This document shows, piece by piece, positions 34,086-44,968 of a stretch of DNA of 64,000 nt (its first letter is position 1; every line of letters begins with the position of its first letter). Source of the DNA: Puccinellia tenuiflora (Eukaryota > Streptophyta > Magnoliopsida > Poales > Poaceae); assembly GCA_012064385.1 (NCBI GenBank), contig QRDG01000529.1, positions 1,140,512-1,204,511 on the forward strand, written 5' to 3'. The notes beneath the pieces were generated by a model. It saw only the letters and a list, made by a program, of their open reading frames with translations. It searched no databases and had not been told where the DNA came from. The translations under genes and the position numbers were made by a program.

Positions 34086-34327
34086 AATCTTGGGGTTAAA
34101 TCTTGCACAAAACCAAAAAAATTGACCTAGCAACGAACGGGTATGTATTTTAACTATTCTCAATCAATACACATTTAATTTTATTTAGTTCGAACATCAA
34201 AACCTCAAAATATATCACTTTTATTTATATTTAGTATGAACAACAATAGACACATTTAATTTTAAAAATTTATGTCCAAAATTCCCTCCCTACCTGCCAA
34301 TCCCGAAATTTGTGGTGTCCGAAAATT

Positions 34328-34348
34328 CCCCCCCCCCCCCCCCCCCCC
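34328..34348. repeat. Poly-C run of 21
   Basis: An uninterrupted C homopolymer; its length is likely to be unstable or misread. Confidence 0.9.
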
Positions 34349-35856
34349 GCCTATTTCTCCCGCCTGGTTGTCCAAAATTCCACTTCTCCCGCTGGTTAAC
34401 GTGCAATGACCGAAACGCCCATCAGAAAAAAAAAACAGATCCCCAATCCTGCGATCCCTCTCCTCTCCAGTCTCCACCCCTCTCCTCAGATCCCTCTCCT
34501 CTCCACTCCTCAGATCCCGACCATCCCGCCGACGGCCACACGCGGTGACCGGCAAGCGACGACGGCCGCACGCGAGGACGGCGACGACCGGGGGAGCGGT
34601 GACGAGCGGAGGCGCTCTCGAGGACGACGACGAGCGGAGGCGCTCGCGAGGACGACGACAAGCGGAGGCGCTCGCGAGGACGACGACGAGCGGGGGAGCG
34701 GCGAGGGAGGACTGCCACAGGCGACGACGGTTGATCTGCAGGTACTTGTCTCGGTCGATCTAACCCGTTCCTTCCTCCCCCAGTCCCCTAAACCCGCCGC
34801 CGGCGCTTCCTCGTCTCGCCTCTCCGGTTCCACGTTCCCTCCTACTAGCTTCTCCGGTTGCTCCGTCGTTACGTCCGGCCGTACTAGCTGCTACCTAGCC
34901 GATCGATTTCGCTGTTTTAGTCTCGCTCGATGCGCTCTTGTTTCATAAACGACGATTTGGCGTTACACGTAGCGATGTAACAGTACGCAGGCACGCATGT
35001 ACGGCGTGTGCTTGGCATCTTTATCTTCGGGCTGGAGTGACCACCTATGATGCTTGGTTTACAGGGTGGTGGACACACGTTATTTCGTCTGTCTAGCGTG
35101 GATCTGTTGATACGGTGCTTCTATGCTTCTGACTTTAGTTGATTTTGCTACAATGTCACGGGGTTTGCTAGATTGTTCAAGCTGTAGGTCAGGTTTCAAG
35201 ACTTTAGTGTGTAGGTAATGGTGAGTTCCCATATAAACTGCCAGCTACACGGTTATAACCTTTAATAGCTGCTAGTTACTTGGAGTAAATTTTATTTTGC
35301 ACATAGTCTGAATCCCAAATTCACAAGTTCAGAATTAGTACTAGTGGGCAACCTGTTCTGTTCGTTACATGCCGCCATTAATTATTCATCATTTTACCTT
35401 GCTTGCTACAGTCCTGATAGGATTTCAGTTAGGTTGTGTAGTAATTCAGTCTTTTGTTTCTTAGATGCCATCCATTGTTGGTTTATTCTTTTCCTGAAGG
35501 TAACCTGATCTAGATTCTAGAATGACTTGTACAAATCTACTCTGCTACCTAACCTTGATTTTTCGTGTGAAAAGGGAAGAATAATATCTGTGGTTACTTC
35601 CCAGTTTTGTCATGAGTTACCTTATGTAATCTGAATAGTTTCAGATTTTGATCTTGCTTGTTTGATTATAGCCTATTTGAACGGGTTAGTGAAGTTACTT
35701 CACTGCATTGTGATACTGACATGATTGTTGTTCCAGCAAGTTTGCTTCACATACTAGCATGGTAAATCTGTTGCTTAACCTGTTAAGTGTGTAACTAATA
35801 AGTGCTTTATCACTGTTTATCTTACTAGCACCGGTCCAACCTCGTTGAGATCATCC
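34349..35856 (+). promoter_or_regulatory. Probable promoter, leader and first intron of tnpA-like gene
   Basis: A GC-rich block (34440-34740) with a GACGACGAGCGGAGGCGCTCG-type repeat looks like a 5' UTR and ends GATCTGCAG|GTACTTG, a good splice donor. About 1.1 kb of AT-rich intron-like DNA leads to the exon with the ATG at 35857. The frame at 34406-34948 reads through the repeat and is not supported as protein. Confidence 0.45.
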
Positions 35857-38800
35857 ATGGCAAAGATGGCAAAGAAGGATCAGTTTGTTGGTATGAACCC
35901 TGGCTCCTTTTGCTTCTAATTTTTGGCTTGTTTTGATTGTAATCAGGTAGTTCAAATGTAATGGTTTAGTCTGATTAATTGAGTTATTCTACTAGGTTTA
36001 AATAAAAATGAAATCTGCTAACATACCATGGCTTGTTGGTATCAAACTTGACACTTTTTTTGCTTCTAATCTAGTAGTAACTTGTTCCTTGTGCTTACCC
36101 TGCTAGCTTGACTATGTGTGGTTCTATTGCCTAGTGTTGTTGTAGTTTGGTTATGGTTTTGCTTGTGCTTGTTAGGGTACCAGGAATAAATATAAATAAG
36201 ACATGATAAGATAACTAACTTGACTAGAATGGGTTTGTTTAGTAGTTGCTAATGAATTAGTTTTAATAGCTGAATAACAACCTTCAATGTAACTTACTTG
36301 TCTGTGTTGTCTTGCTTCTCAATGCATTTCAACCATTCAAACTTATGGTTGCTTTATTTTATTCTTGAAAAGAAGCACCTGCCACAGAATACGAGAAGCT
36401 TAGAGCTCAAACCATGCTGAGGAACAACCGTATATTTCAATCACTTGGCATCAATGCATTAGCATCCATGGTTAGGATGAGAAACGATGTTCCGGAAGGT
36501 AGTGGAATTACAATTGATGATTCAGCCTCTGGTGTAACTGAAGGCTCAAGCTCAGACTACAGTCCTAAAGATGACGAAGTGAGCGATCAAGATGAAAGTG
36601 ATGACACAGTAGTGAAGACAATTAAGGTGGGTATGGTTTGTGTGTGCTGGGGTGGGTGGGGGGGGGGGCTACTTTGTATGCTGTGTGTTTCATGTCTGTC
36701 TTAAATTCTTTGGAAACAATTTTCTTACCCTTGATCTAATGCCATTCTTTGCTGTTTATACGAGGAACTGAAGGTTTCTAGAAAGAAGAAGTGTGCTGTT
36801 AGGAAAAAAAGGAGCATAAAGTCAAGCTCAGCAACATCTTCTGCAATGGCTCCAGGAAGAGTGATGGCTCCAGCTCCAGGAAGAGTGATGGCTCCACCTC
36901 AAGGAGGTACAAAAAGAATGTCTGAAGATCTTGAACCTAATAAAGACGCACCCACTCGAGTAACTAGGCAGAGGAAGATGATGGTGGTGGAAGAAGCCTT
37001 GTTGCACGAAGATGGACCAAACTTACTGCAGAAAGACTTCAGCCCCGTGTGCATGGATCATTCACCGGTAGCTGCTGGCTCTTCAGAACAACACGACCAG
37101 CATACCATGGGTCGGCCGCTGTGCTTTTCACAACAAGAGGAGCAGCACACCATTGACCAGCCATTGTGCTTTTCACAACAAGAGGAGCAACACACCATTG
37201 ATCAGCCATTGGTTGTTGCTGGTTCTTCAACACAACCAGACCAGCCACTTGTCACTGCAGGCAAGTTAATCCTGTTCTATGCATAGTATCTACTTCATTT
37301 TTAGAGCCATTCCTTCCTGGTGTTATTAAATACCCTACATCTGTTGAAATTTGACTGCTTGCCATGCATGTATATATGACTGTTTGCCATTTATGCATGT
37401 GTCCTTTTTCAGGTAAAAATGCTTTGGTCATGCGTAGAAAGGGAGCAGGTCTAGAAAGGATAACCAAAACTTTGGGCACCAAGATGAACATCCAAATCCC
37501 TCAAGGGTTGAAGCGACCAGAGAATCCTTTGCAGGCTGCAAAGCTTGCATCAGAGGGTGGATACATTGCAAGAGGCCATCTGCCAGTACTGCCTCACTTC
37601 AAGGAATACAAAAAAGATGAGAGCATGGTGAAGAACTTCATTGGAAAAGTTTCTGTAAGTCATTACTTCGTAGCTGAGTATGATCTTTTTGCCGTGGATA
37701 GCTGTTAATGTGATTATCTAATCTTGCCTTGTTTGCTGTCTTCGTAGGCAAACTTCGTGATGGACACCGATCCACAAACCCTTAAGAGGGTGTGCACGGA
37801 TATCATGCAGAAAGTGTCAAAGAATAGACGTCACCTGATCAAGAAGAAATTTTTTGATAAAGTACCAGCAAACCAAGTGAGTATCAAATCCCCATTGGAT
37901 GACTTGTCGGACAGTGACTGGCAAAGTCTGGTGAAGCTATGGTCTAGCCCAAGACACAAGGTCTGTCACTCTCTTCCTTTGCTGGACAGTGAATAGCAAA
38001 GCCTGATTGAGCTGTAGCCTTTTGTTTTTGTGCCTTGTTACTGTCTTTGGTCCTACATGATCTTACCGGTCTTAATGCAAGTTGAATGATGCCTGCATGT
38101 TTTTTTTGCCTTGTTATTGTCTTTGATCAGTATCAATTGTATGATTGCTTACGCTTGCTCTTATGTATTTGATGCTCCTATTGTTGATATTTTATTATCT
38201 TTCTTGTTTATACACTCATGCATTAGCTCTTATGTATCTGATGCTCTTCTTGTTGATATTTTATTATTGTTCTTGTTTATATACTCATGTATTAGCATGT
38301 ATCACCATATATCAGTTGTAGGCATCATCAAGTATCTGCTGTAGGCATCATCATGTATGTGCTGTATGCAACATCATGTATCTGCTGTATGCATCATTAT
38401 ACACTATACCTACTGTCCTAATTAGCCAATCCCTTTCAATTGTAGCAAACATGTCAGAGCGCCAAAGATAATCGGAAGAAAGTCAAGTTTCAGCAGAGAA
38501 CCGGTTCTCGATGTTACGGAGCACACATATATGCAACAGTAAGAACGCTCGTATATTTCAATTGGCCCAAGTTACCTTTGCCACATAAAGTTAAGTCTGA
38601 TTCTCGTCTCGTGTAATTGTTTCAGAAGGAGGAGCGTAAAGATGAAGAACTGTCTGCCGTCGACATGTTCAAGGCAACTCACAATAGCAAGACAAAAGGT
38701 TTCTCGGTGGAGGTGCAGCTGGCTATAGTAAGTTTCCTGATGTGTTGTAGTCTTGATGACGTGTATGTGACAAACCTAACCTGGTATATGTTGGTACTAG

Positions 38801-40652
38801 CCAAAATACATATGTTTTATGCATGTTTTCCTGTTGAAACAATTTTCTGTCAATGACTGAATACCTGAAGCCGACTATTTATGTATATATAAATACGTGA
38901 TATGTTTCCAGTAAAATATGGTATCAAAGATAATGGCAGATTTACTTAGACTTGATTTAGCAGAGTAGCTAGATTTGTTTGCGTATAGTCAGTGATGTGA
39001 GGGAAGTTGCTACCACACCAATATGAAAACTACTAGTAGATACCTTCTTTTGTGCTATCTTAAAGAACATGACCACATCTTTCCATAACATCTCCTTCTT
39101 GCACCACTTGGCATGGACTACGTAATGATCCTTATATCATATTTTCATTGTGGGTAAATATCACCAGAAGATGGCTGGACGGATATGATATTGATATTTT
39201 TTTGATTAATTCTTTCTTAACTCCCAATGAAACATGGCAGTCCAGAGATGGGACGACTACTAACAAATAAACTAATCTGCAGCATATATATAACAACAGC
39301 ATCATTATCCTTCTTTAGCTGAGCAATGCCTAGATTAGTGTTGAGTGTTGACTGCCATGGAGGCTTTCCTTGCGCACCGCCCTATGTCCATTACAGTGCA
39401 CATAAATACTTCTCTGCTTGGGTGTTTTGTGGCATCAAAGGGCTAGAGAGCAAAGTGTGTTGCCGTATGTGGACCATTTACTTCTTGGGCTTTGCTTGGT
39501 AGTGTTGTCAAATCTGGTCAATTATGCTTCTGTTTAGTTCATCTTGTTATAGACAAGAATGCATTGCAAGTATGTCCTTATCCTCAGTTATCCTTGATTG
39601 CTGTATATTATGGCTACTTGGATTTGTAACTATGTGGGACCGTGTGTATGTAACTGCTGAATCTGTAATTCTTTTGGCCAGCAGCCCAGAACCACGGTAG
39701 TGTCTTTTTTATCTTCAAGTTTTATTTCTTTGTAAGTAGAGTTGATGCATGATGGTAGAATGTTGAGTTCCTTTCCTCCAAATTCAACTTGTTTCAAAGT
39801 CGGTGAAAACTTTCCATCACATATACTCTTAAGGTGGTAAAAATCGTCTAATAGGATAAACCTAGCTGTATCCACCTGGATGTAGCCTTCCAGTATAAAG
39901 CTGCCTTTTTTATAGCTTGTAGATTGTCTGCAGCCGGCAAGTTTTTCCTGTTGTTCGTCACATTTGTGTGTGCAATCATGTGGTGGTAAACACAGTCTCT
40001 TATCTGTTGGCTTATAGTGTTCAAGGCCGTCCATCCATATGGGAGTTATTTTTTGCTAAATTATATAGTCTAATACTCCTGCTGCTTAGAGTAGCACATA
40101 AAATGAGTACTGCTAGCAAGCAACATAATGTGATTTTTTGGCAACTGAACAATATTCTATCCTTGAGTAGCAGTAGCTTAAACTGAACAAGATTCACTTA
40201 CATTGTTCCCTCAGCTGACCATGATTTTTTGCATGCTAATTTGTATTTTCCAAATGCAGAATGAAATGGAAAAGGAAATGGTAAACCCAGTACCAGATGG
40301 CCAGCAAGCACCATCTGATATCGCCATTGTTTCTCAAGTTCTTACCAAGAAATGCCCGTCAAGCACGTTCCTCAGGAATGTTGGTCTGGACTCAACCTCA
40401 TTGAAGAACTCCAGAAAGTCAAATGCCGCTGTGGATGCTCATGTCAATGACCTCGAGGAGAAGCTGGAGAGGGAGCAACAACAAAATGAAGCAATGCGCG
40501 CAGAACTGGCAGAAATGAAGAAGGCGGCGGAAGAAGCTAAAGCCGCACAAGCTGCACGCGATAAGGAACATGAGATGCTCGTCAAGAGGACTGAAGAAAC
40601 GAGTGAAAGATTGAATCAGTTCCTGGCATTATTTGCAGCCAAGCCTCTCTGA
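35857..40652 (+). CDS. tnpA-like CACTA protein (Transposase_24 type), eight exons, intact
   Basis: Exons that join in phase: 35857-35890, 36373-36626, 36774-37260, 37413-37654, 37748-37960, 38446-38538, 38626-38727, 40260-40652. They total 1818 bases, 605 codons plus stop, with no internal stop. The start is MAKMAKKDQFV. The middle has a basic SRKKK patch, an imperfect repeat built on FSQQEEQHTIDQPL, then a conserved part (IPQGLKRPEN, LKRVCTDIMQKVSKNRRHLI, LSDSDWQSLVKLWSSPRHK, GSRCYGAHIYATKKEERKDE). The C-terminus is a long Glu/Ala/Lys coiled coil. Family proteins bind subterminal repeats and pair the ends for TNP2. Intron 3 uses a GC donor (CAG|GCAAGT). It appears coding-competent, unlike tnp2 next to it; exon limits are by eye. 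Confidence 0.78.
38728..40259 (+). other. Large seventh intron of tnpA-like gene
   Basis: 1.53 kb, much longer than the other introns (87-786 bp apart from the leader). It ends TTTTCCAAATGCAG. I find no TIR or TSD that would mark an insertion in it. Confidence 0.5.
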
Positions 40653-41360
40653 TGGTAAGTGGTTGACATAGTTCCATGGATAAAAACATGTTGAACCTGA
40701 TAAGTTATTTGTGCATGATGGTGTGTGTGATGAACTAAGTTATTTGTGGATGATGGTGTGTGTGATGAACCTGATAAGTTATTTGTGGATGATGGTATGT
40801 GTGATGAACCTGGAGTATATTGTTATTTTGGTGTGATGGACCTGGAGTATGTTGGTTGTTTTGCTGTGATGAATCTGTGTATGTGATGAATGTAATGTGA
40901 ACCTGGAATATGTGCTGATGAGGATTTAAATTTCTGGATTATTTGCTGTAATTCTAATATACTGAATTTTGATTTCTGGATTATATTGAAATTGGGACTA
41001 GTTTTTGCAACTCAGCCCAATAACTTTTGACTGAACAAAAGAATTGAAAAGAAACACTGTCATGAGATAATTGGGCCGTAAGAAGGCCTCAGCCCAACAA
41101 GATTTGTACCATCTATTTAAAATCAGTATAAAGAATTTCAGAAATGAAAACGAAAATGGACCTAAAAGGCCAAATGCAAAATTCGCTAAAAAAATTAAAA
41201 GGCCAAATTTCGTAAATGCTAAAAGGCCAAGGCCCATGAACTAAAACTGCTATAATGTTCATTTTGGCCTGTTAATTCTATCAGAAGTTAGAGAAATAAA
41301 ATCAAAATGGGCTAATTTGTTGGGCCTGACCCATTTGGATGACCACAACGGATTGGGCTG
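40653..41360 (+). other. 3' UTR and flank of tnpA-like gene
   Basis: It begins with a tandem of GATGATGGTGTGTGTGATGAAC-like short repeats (40715-40880), then AT-rich DNA with no ORF. Confidence 0.5.
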
Positions 41361-41655
41361 ATTCAGATCTATGACTTTCTAATTTGGTCATAAATTTGCC
41401 ACGTAGGATTGGCCACGTAGGACCTGACGTGGCCTGGTCAAAGAGCCTATGACCAAAATGATTGGTCATAAAATTATGACCCTCTGATTTGGTCATAAAC
41501 GGTTATGACCAATCCACTAAAAAGGTCATTATGGTTCGTTTAAGACGCTCGGTATGTGACCATCGAGTTTTGGTCATAAAAAGGTCATAAATGAGAAATA
41601 ATGACCATCTAGTGACCAAAATGGAGGGTCGTTAACGAGCATATTTCTTGTAGTG
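41361..41655 (-). repeat. Right subterminal repeats of CACTA-2
   Basis: Repeated TGGTCATAAA / TATGACC motifs run up to the terminus ATTTCTTGTAGTG. The last part (GACC, CTCCATTTTGGTCAC on the minus strand) is shared with CACTA-1. Confidence 0.7.
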
Positions 41656-42789
41656 TCCACAAGTAAAACACTCAATATGAGCGGTGCACTGAGAAGACGC
41701 AGCCTTAGACACACCAGATTTGGACGAATCAAGAGGAATATTATTGGAGCGTGTAGAGGGTGCCGGCTTAGCACTATAACCAGCAGCCTCGGTATGTGAA
41801 CGGCGCCATGAATTTGCAGGGGCTGTAGCTTGGCGACGTTTGAGTTGTTGCTCTGCACGCTCAGCTTGGTGCACAAGATCATGAATATCATAATAAAGAA
41901 CCATCTCCACACGATCTTGCACCTCAATATTCAGCCCATAAAAGAACCGAGACATAGTGGCCTCCGGGTCCTCATGTGTTCCTGTACGTATCATGAGCAA
42001 CTCCATCTCCTTATAATATTGATCTACCGATTTATTACCTTGAGTGAGCCGCTGCAATTTATTGTGCATATCTCTCTTATAGTGCTCAGGAACAAAACGT
42101 CGACGCATGATCTCTTTCATACCTGTCCACGTCGTTGGCCTTGTATGCATACGCAGAATTTGACTCCACCAAATTAGCACATAACCAGTGAATTCAACTG
42201 CAGCAAGTTGGAGCCTCTTCTCCTCAGTGTAACGGTGGGTAGCAAATATTTGATCCATACGCATCTCCCACTCCAAATAATCCTCAGGTCCGCGGTCACC
42301 GGAAAACGGAGGGATGGACAATTTGATACGTCCAAGACCACCATCATCAACGGGAACACGAACAGCATGACCAACACAATCATGAGCATGTGGCTGAACA
42401 TGACCAGCACCTGCAGGACGAGCATCAAACGGGCGGTGTTGTGGTGCATAATCAGCGTCATCCTCAAGTTCTCCCACATCATTGCCTTGTCAATGAACAT
42501 AATTGGCAGCAGGGCGGCGAGGTATCACGTCGCCAAGTGGTGCAGCAGGAGGTGGCTGCACAACTGCACGGGCAGGAGCATCACCAAACGCATCAATCTG
42601 GACAGCTAACCTTGTAATTTGCGCCGACAACGCAGCATGACTCCGACGGATATAGTCGCACGTGTTATCAAATCCAGCTCGAACATTAGGGGCCAAATCT
42701 TCAGCAAACTCAGGTGCGACCAGCTCCTCTTGTTGTTCCCCATGAACATCTGAATTCTCTCCATCAATCGAATTCACCATCTTGTGCAA
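41656..42789 (-). pseudogene. gag: gag of B1 with one in-frame stop
   Basis: It starts MHKMVNSIDGENSDVHGEQQ at 42789. A single TGA at 42490-42492 splits the frame, which then continues unshifted (QGNDVGELEDDADYAP). The gag domain is clear: LSIPPFSGDRGPEDYLEWEM, then RFVPEHYKRDMHNKLQRLTQ, then EMELLMIRTGTHEDPEATMS. It ends in the first half of a CCHC zinc knuckle (HIECFTCG), cut by CACTA-2. B0 breaks at nearly the same base as the TGA, so this spot may be a recombination point. It probably makes no full Gag unless the stop is read through. Confidence 0.8.
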
Positions 42790-43262
42790 ACAGCAGAAAA
42801 AACTTGCAGTATTCCGAAATAGTTGATCGAATCCAGCGTGTCTTTCCGCCTCTTTTTTTTCACCGAAACGAACTTGGTTGGATAGAAATTTTTCCCCTGA
42901 GCAGTTTCATAGGTCGAACGTCGAAAACGGACTTCGGATGCAAAAGTTATGCCCGTTTTACCAAAACTGTCTAAATCTGTCCGAAGCCGTGTCGCGGCAG
43001 GAAAAACTCGCCGAAACCGTGTCGTGGCAGGAATCCGACTCGCGGCAGGAAACTGAACTCAACTCGGTGTCGCGGTAGGACGCGCGGCAGGAAACTGGAC
43101 TGCGTTGCGCCGATCCGACCTCCTCTTCTTTCTCAAACTCAACAAAACAATCAACATCGGTGTTTTGGCTTCACGCCTCCGGCAGCCAAACTTCACAAGC
43201 AAAACAAACTGATCTCAACACCAAATTTCGCCGTGAGAAACCCGACGAATCTGATACCAAGA
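42790..43262 (-). mobile_element. Leader and PBS of B1
   Basis: The PBS is at 43245-43259 (minus strand TGGTATCAGATTCGT). The leader carries a short GTGTCGCGGCAGG array with fewer copies than in B0. Confidence 0.75.
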
Positions 43263-43782
43263 TGATACGGATCAACGTGATCCAAAGGGTTTTAAGGCCC
43301 GATCTTTCACGGCGATCAACAACAGCAACAAGATAACAAACAAAGAGGTTCCGAGATAGATTAAAACGAACCCTCTTCGATCCCCCACGTTGGAACTGAT
43401 CAGGATCAACTCCCACGCATGGTACCAAATCAGATCTTGAAGATCAGCAAGCAAACACAAGCATATGCGCCCCCAAACATTGGGACTTTTCTGGTGTAAC
43501 TTTTATCTCGAAAATTCAACTAAAACTAAAAACTCCCCAACCCTAATGCGCTCGGCCCCTTATATGAATGAGGTGGGGCGCACTGTAGCGCGGTACTGTA
43601 GCTACAGTACCGACCTAGTTGGACTTGGACTCAATACAAAACCGACCTGTTATAGGTTCGGCCCAAACACAAGTGGCACGCAGGCCCAATTTAACACAAC
43701 CTTAGACAAATTACATGCGTTTTAATAGCCTGTCCTAGAGTGTCAACCGACCATCACAATGCCCAGCACGATGCCCTCATCA
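43263..43782 (-). repeat. 5' LTR of B1
   Basis: 520 bp, nearly identical to 22908-23427. The outer edge CCCTCATCA is followed by the CAAGG duplication. Confidence 0.92.
43593..43610. promoter_or_regulatory. 18-bp perfect palindrome, B1 5' LTR copy
   Basis: Same 18 bases and same position relative to the TATA-like box as in the other B LTRs. Confidence 0.6.
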
Positions 43783-44968
43783 CAAGGGTTTCTTGTTTAA
43801 GGCTAACAAACTATGTATTCCCGAGTCCTCGCTCCGTTTGTTACTTCTACAGGAATCACATAGTGGAGTCCTCATGGGACACTTTGGACATGACAAGACA
43901 CTCGCCATGTTATCTACAAACTACTTTTGGCCACGAATGGCGCGTGATGGGGAACGTTTGGTGCGCCGTTGCCCAACTTGCCTCAAAGCTAAGTCCACGT
44001 TGAACTCTCATGGTCTTTATATGCCTTTACCAATTCCACACACACCTTGGTCCGACATTAGCATGGATTTCGTCTTAGGATTACCTCGAACAAAAAATGG
44101 CAAAGATTCAATATTTGTTGTTGTCGATCGCTTCTCTAAAATGGCACACTTTATTCCTTGCAATAAGACCAACGATGCTTCACACATTGCAACCTTGTTC
44201 TTTAGGGAAATCGTTCGTCTACATGGAGTGCCAAAGACCATTGTTTCGGACCGAGATGTCAAGTTCACAAGCTACTTTTGGAAGGCATTGATGGCAAAGC
44301 TAGGAGTCAAGCTCCTCTTCTCCACCGCCTACCACCCACAAACCGATGGCCAAACCGAGGTGGTGAATCGAAGCTTATCAACTCTCCTTCGCGCATTAAT
44401 CAAGCCAAACATCAAAGGTTGGGAGGAATGCATACCGCACGCCGAGTTCGCCTACAACCGTGCCTCCCACCGGGCGACCAAGCGAAGCCCGTTCGAGGTT
44501 GTCTATGGGTTCAACCCCAACACCGCCCTGGACATCCTACCACTTCCTCTACACGAGCGCACCGACATGGACGTCGACAAGAGAGCCGACTACATGAAGT
44601 CATTACATGAGTCAACTCGAGCAACTCTAGAGGAGCACACCAAGCGCCAAGCTACCAAGATCAACAAGTTGAAGAAGCCCATGATATTCGAAGAAGGGGA
44701 TCTTGTGTGGCTACACCTCCGCAAGGACCGTTTTCCAGATGAAAGAAAATCCAAGCTTGCTCCTCGCGGTGACGGGCCTTTCAAAGTGCTCAAGCGCATC
44801 AACGACAACGCCTACAAGATCGATATCCCAACATCCAAGTACTTGGTGCATGACACGTTCAACGTCGCCGACCTATCTCCCTTCCACGGAGATGCAAGCG
44901 TTCAAGAGGATGACGAGTCGAGGATGACTCTTTCGAAGGGGGGGAGGGGAGATGATGTAGCCCCATAG
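43783..44968 (+). CDS. pol: Integrase of A1
   Basis: It continues the A1 pol frame after B1 (GFLFKANKLCIPE). The HHCC zinc finger reads HSGVLMGHFGHDKTLAMLS, then CPTC. The catalytic triad region has DISMDFVLGLP, then IVSDRDVKF, then HPQTDGQTEVVNRSLS (D, D, E). The GPY/F module is GDGPFKVLKRINDNAYKID, followed by FNVADLSPFHG, a CRM-like ending. The frame enters the 3' LTR and stops at TAG (44966-44968), where A2 has CAT, so the LTR-encoded tail is cut off in this copy. Confidence 0.88.

Larger units (their letters stand above)
24335..41655 (+). mobile_element. CACTA-2, 17.3 kb, with transposase genes, TSD TCC
   Basis: The left terminus is CACTACAAGAAATATGCTCG; the right terminus is its inverse, and both share about 20 bp. 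TCC flanks it at 24332-24334 and 41656-41658; removing the insert and one TCC restores the gag zinc-knuckle frame of B1. On the plus strand it holds a tnp2-type gene (27043-30661, frameshifted), a captured p24 3' end (30870-31485), a 662-bp tandem array (32029-34085) and a tnpA-like gene (35857-40652). This is the full gene set of an autonomous En/Spm-type element, apart from the tnp2 damage. Confidence 0.95.
22908..43782 (-). mobile_element. Gag-protease-only gypsy element B1, TSD CAAGG, split by CACTA-2
   Basis: The LTRs 22908-23427 and 43263-43782 are both 520 bp, with CAAGG at 22903-22907 and 43783-43787. Without CACTA-2 the element is about 3.55 kb. It contains PBS, leader, gag, zinc knuckle and protease, then goes straight to the PPT. 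RT, RNase H and integrase are absent, not merely decayed. B0 shows the same 3' structure, so this is a non-autonomous family. I count about eight LTR differences by eye, suggesting a recent insertion. Confidence 0.92.

Noticed and set aside
34406..34948. 180-codon ORF at the tnpA leader
   Set aside because: It is created by a GAC/GAG triplet-like repeat open on both strands, and a strong splice donor falls inside it.
39630..40034. 134-codon minus-strand ORF within intron 7 of the tnpA-like gene
   Set aside because: No domain recognised; AT-rich and antisense to a well-supported intron.
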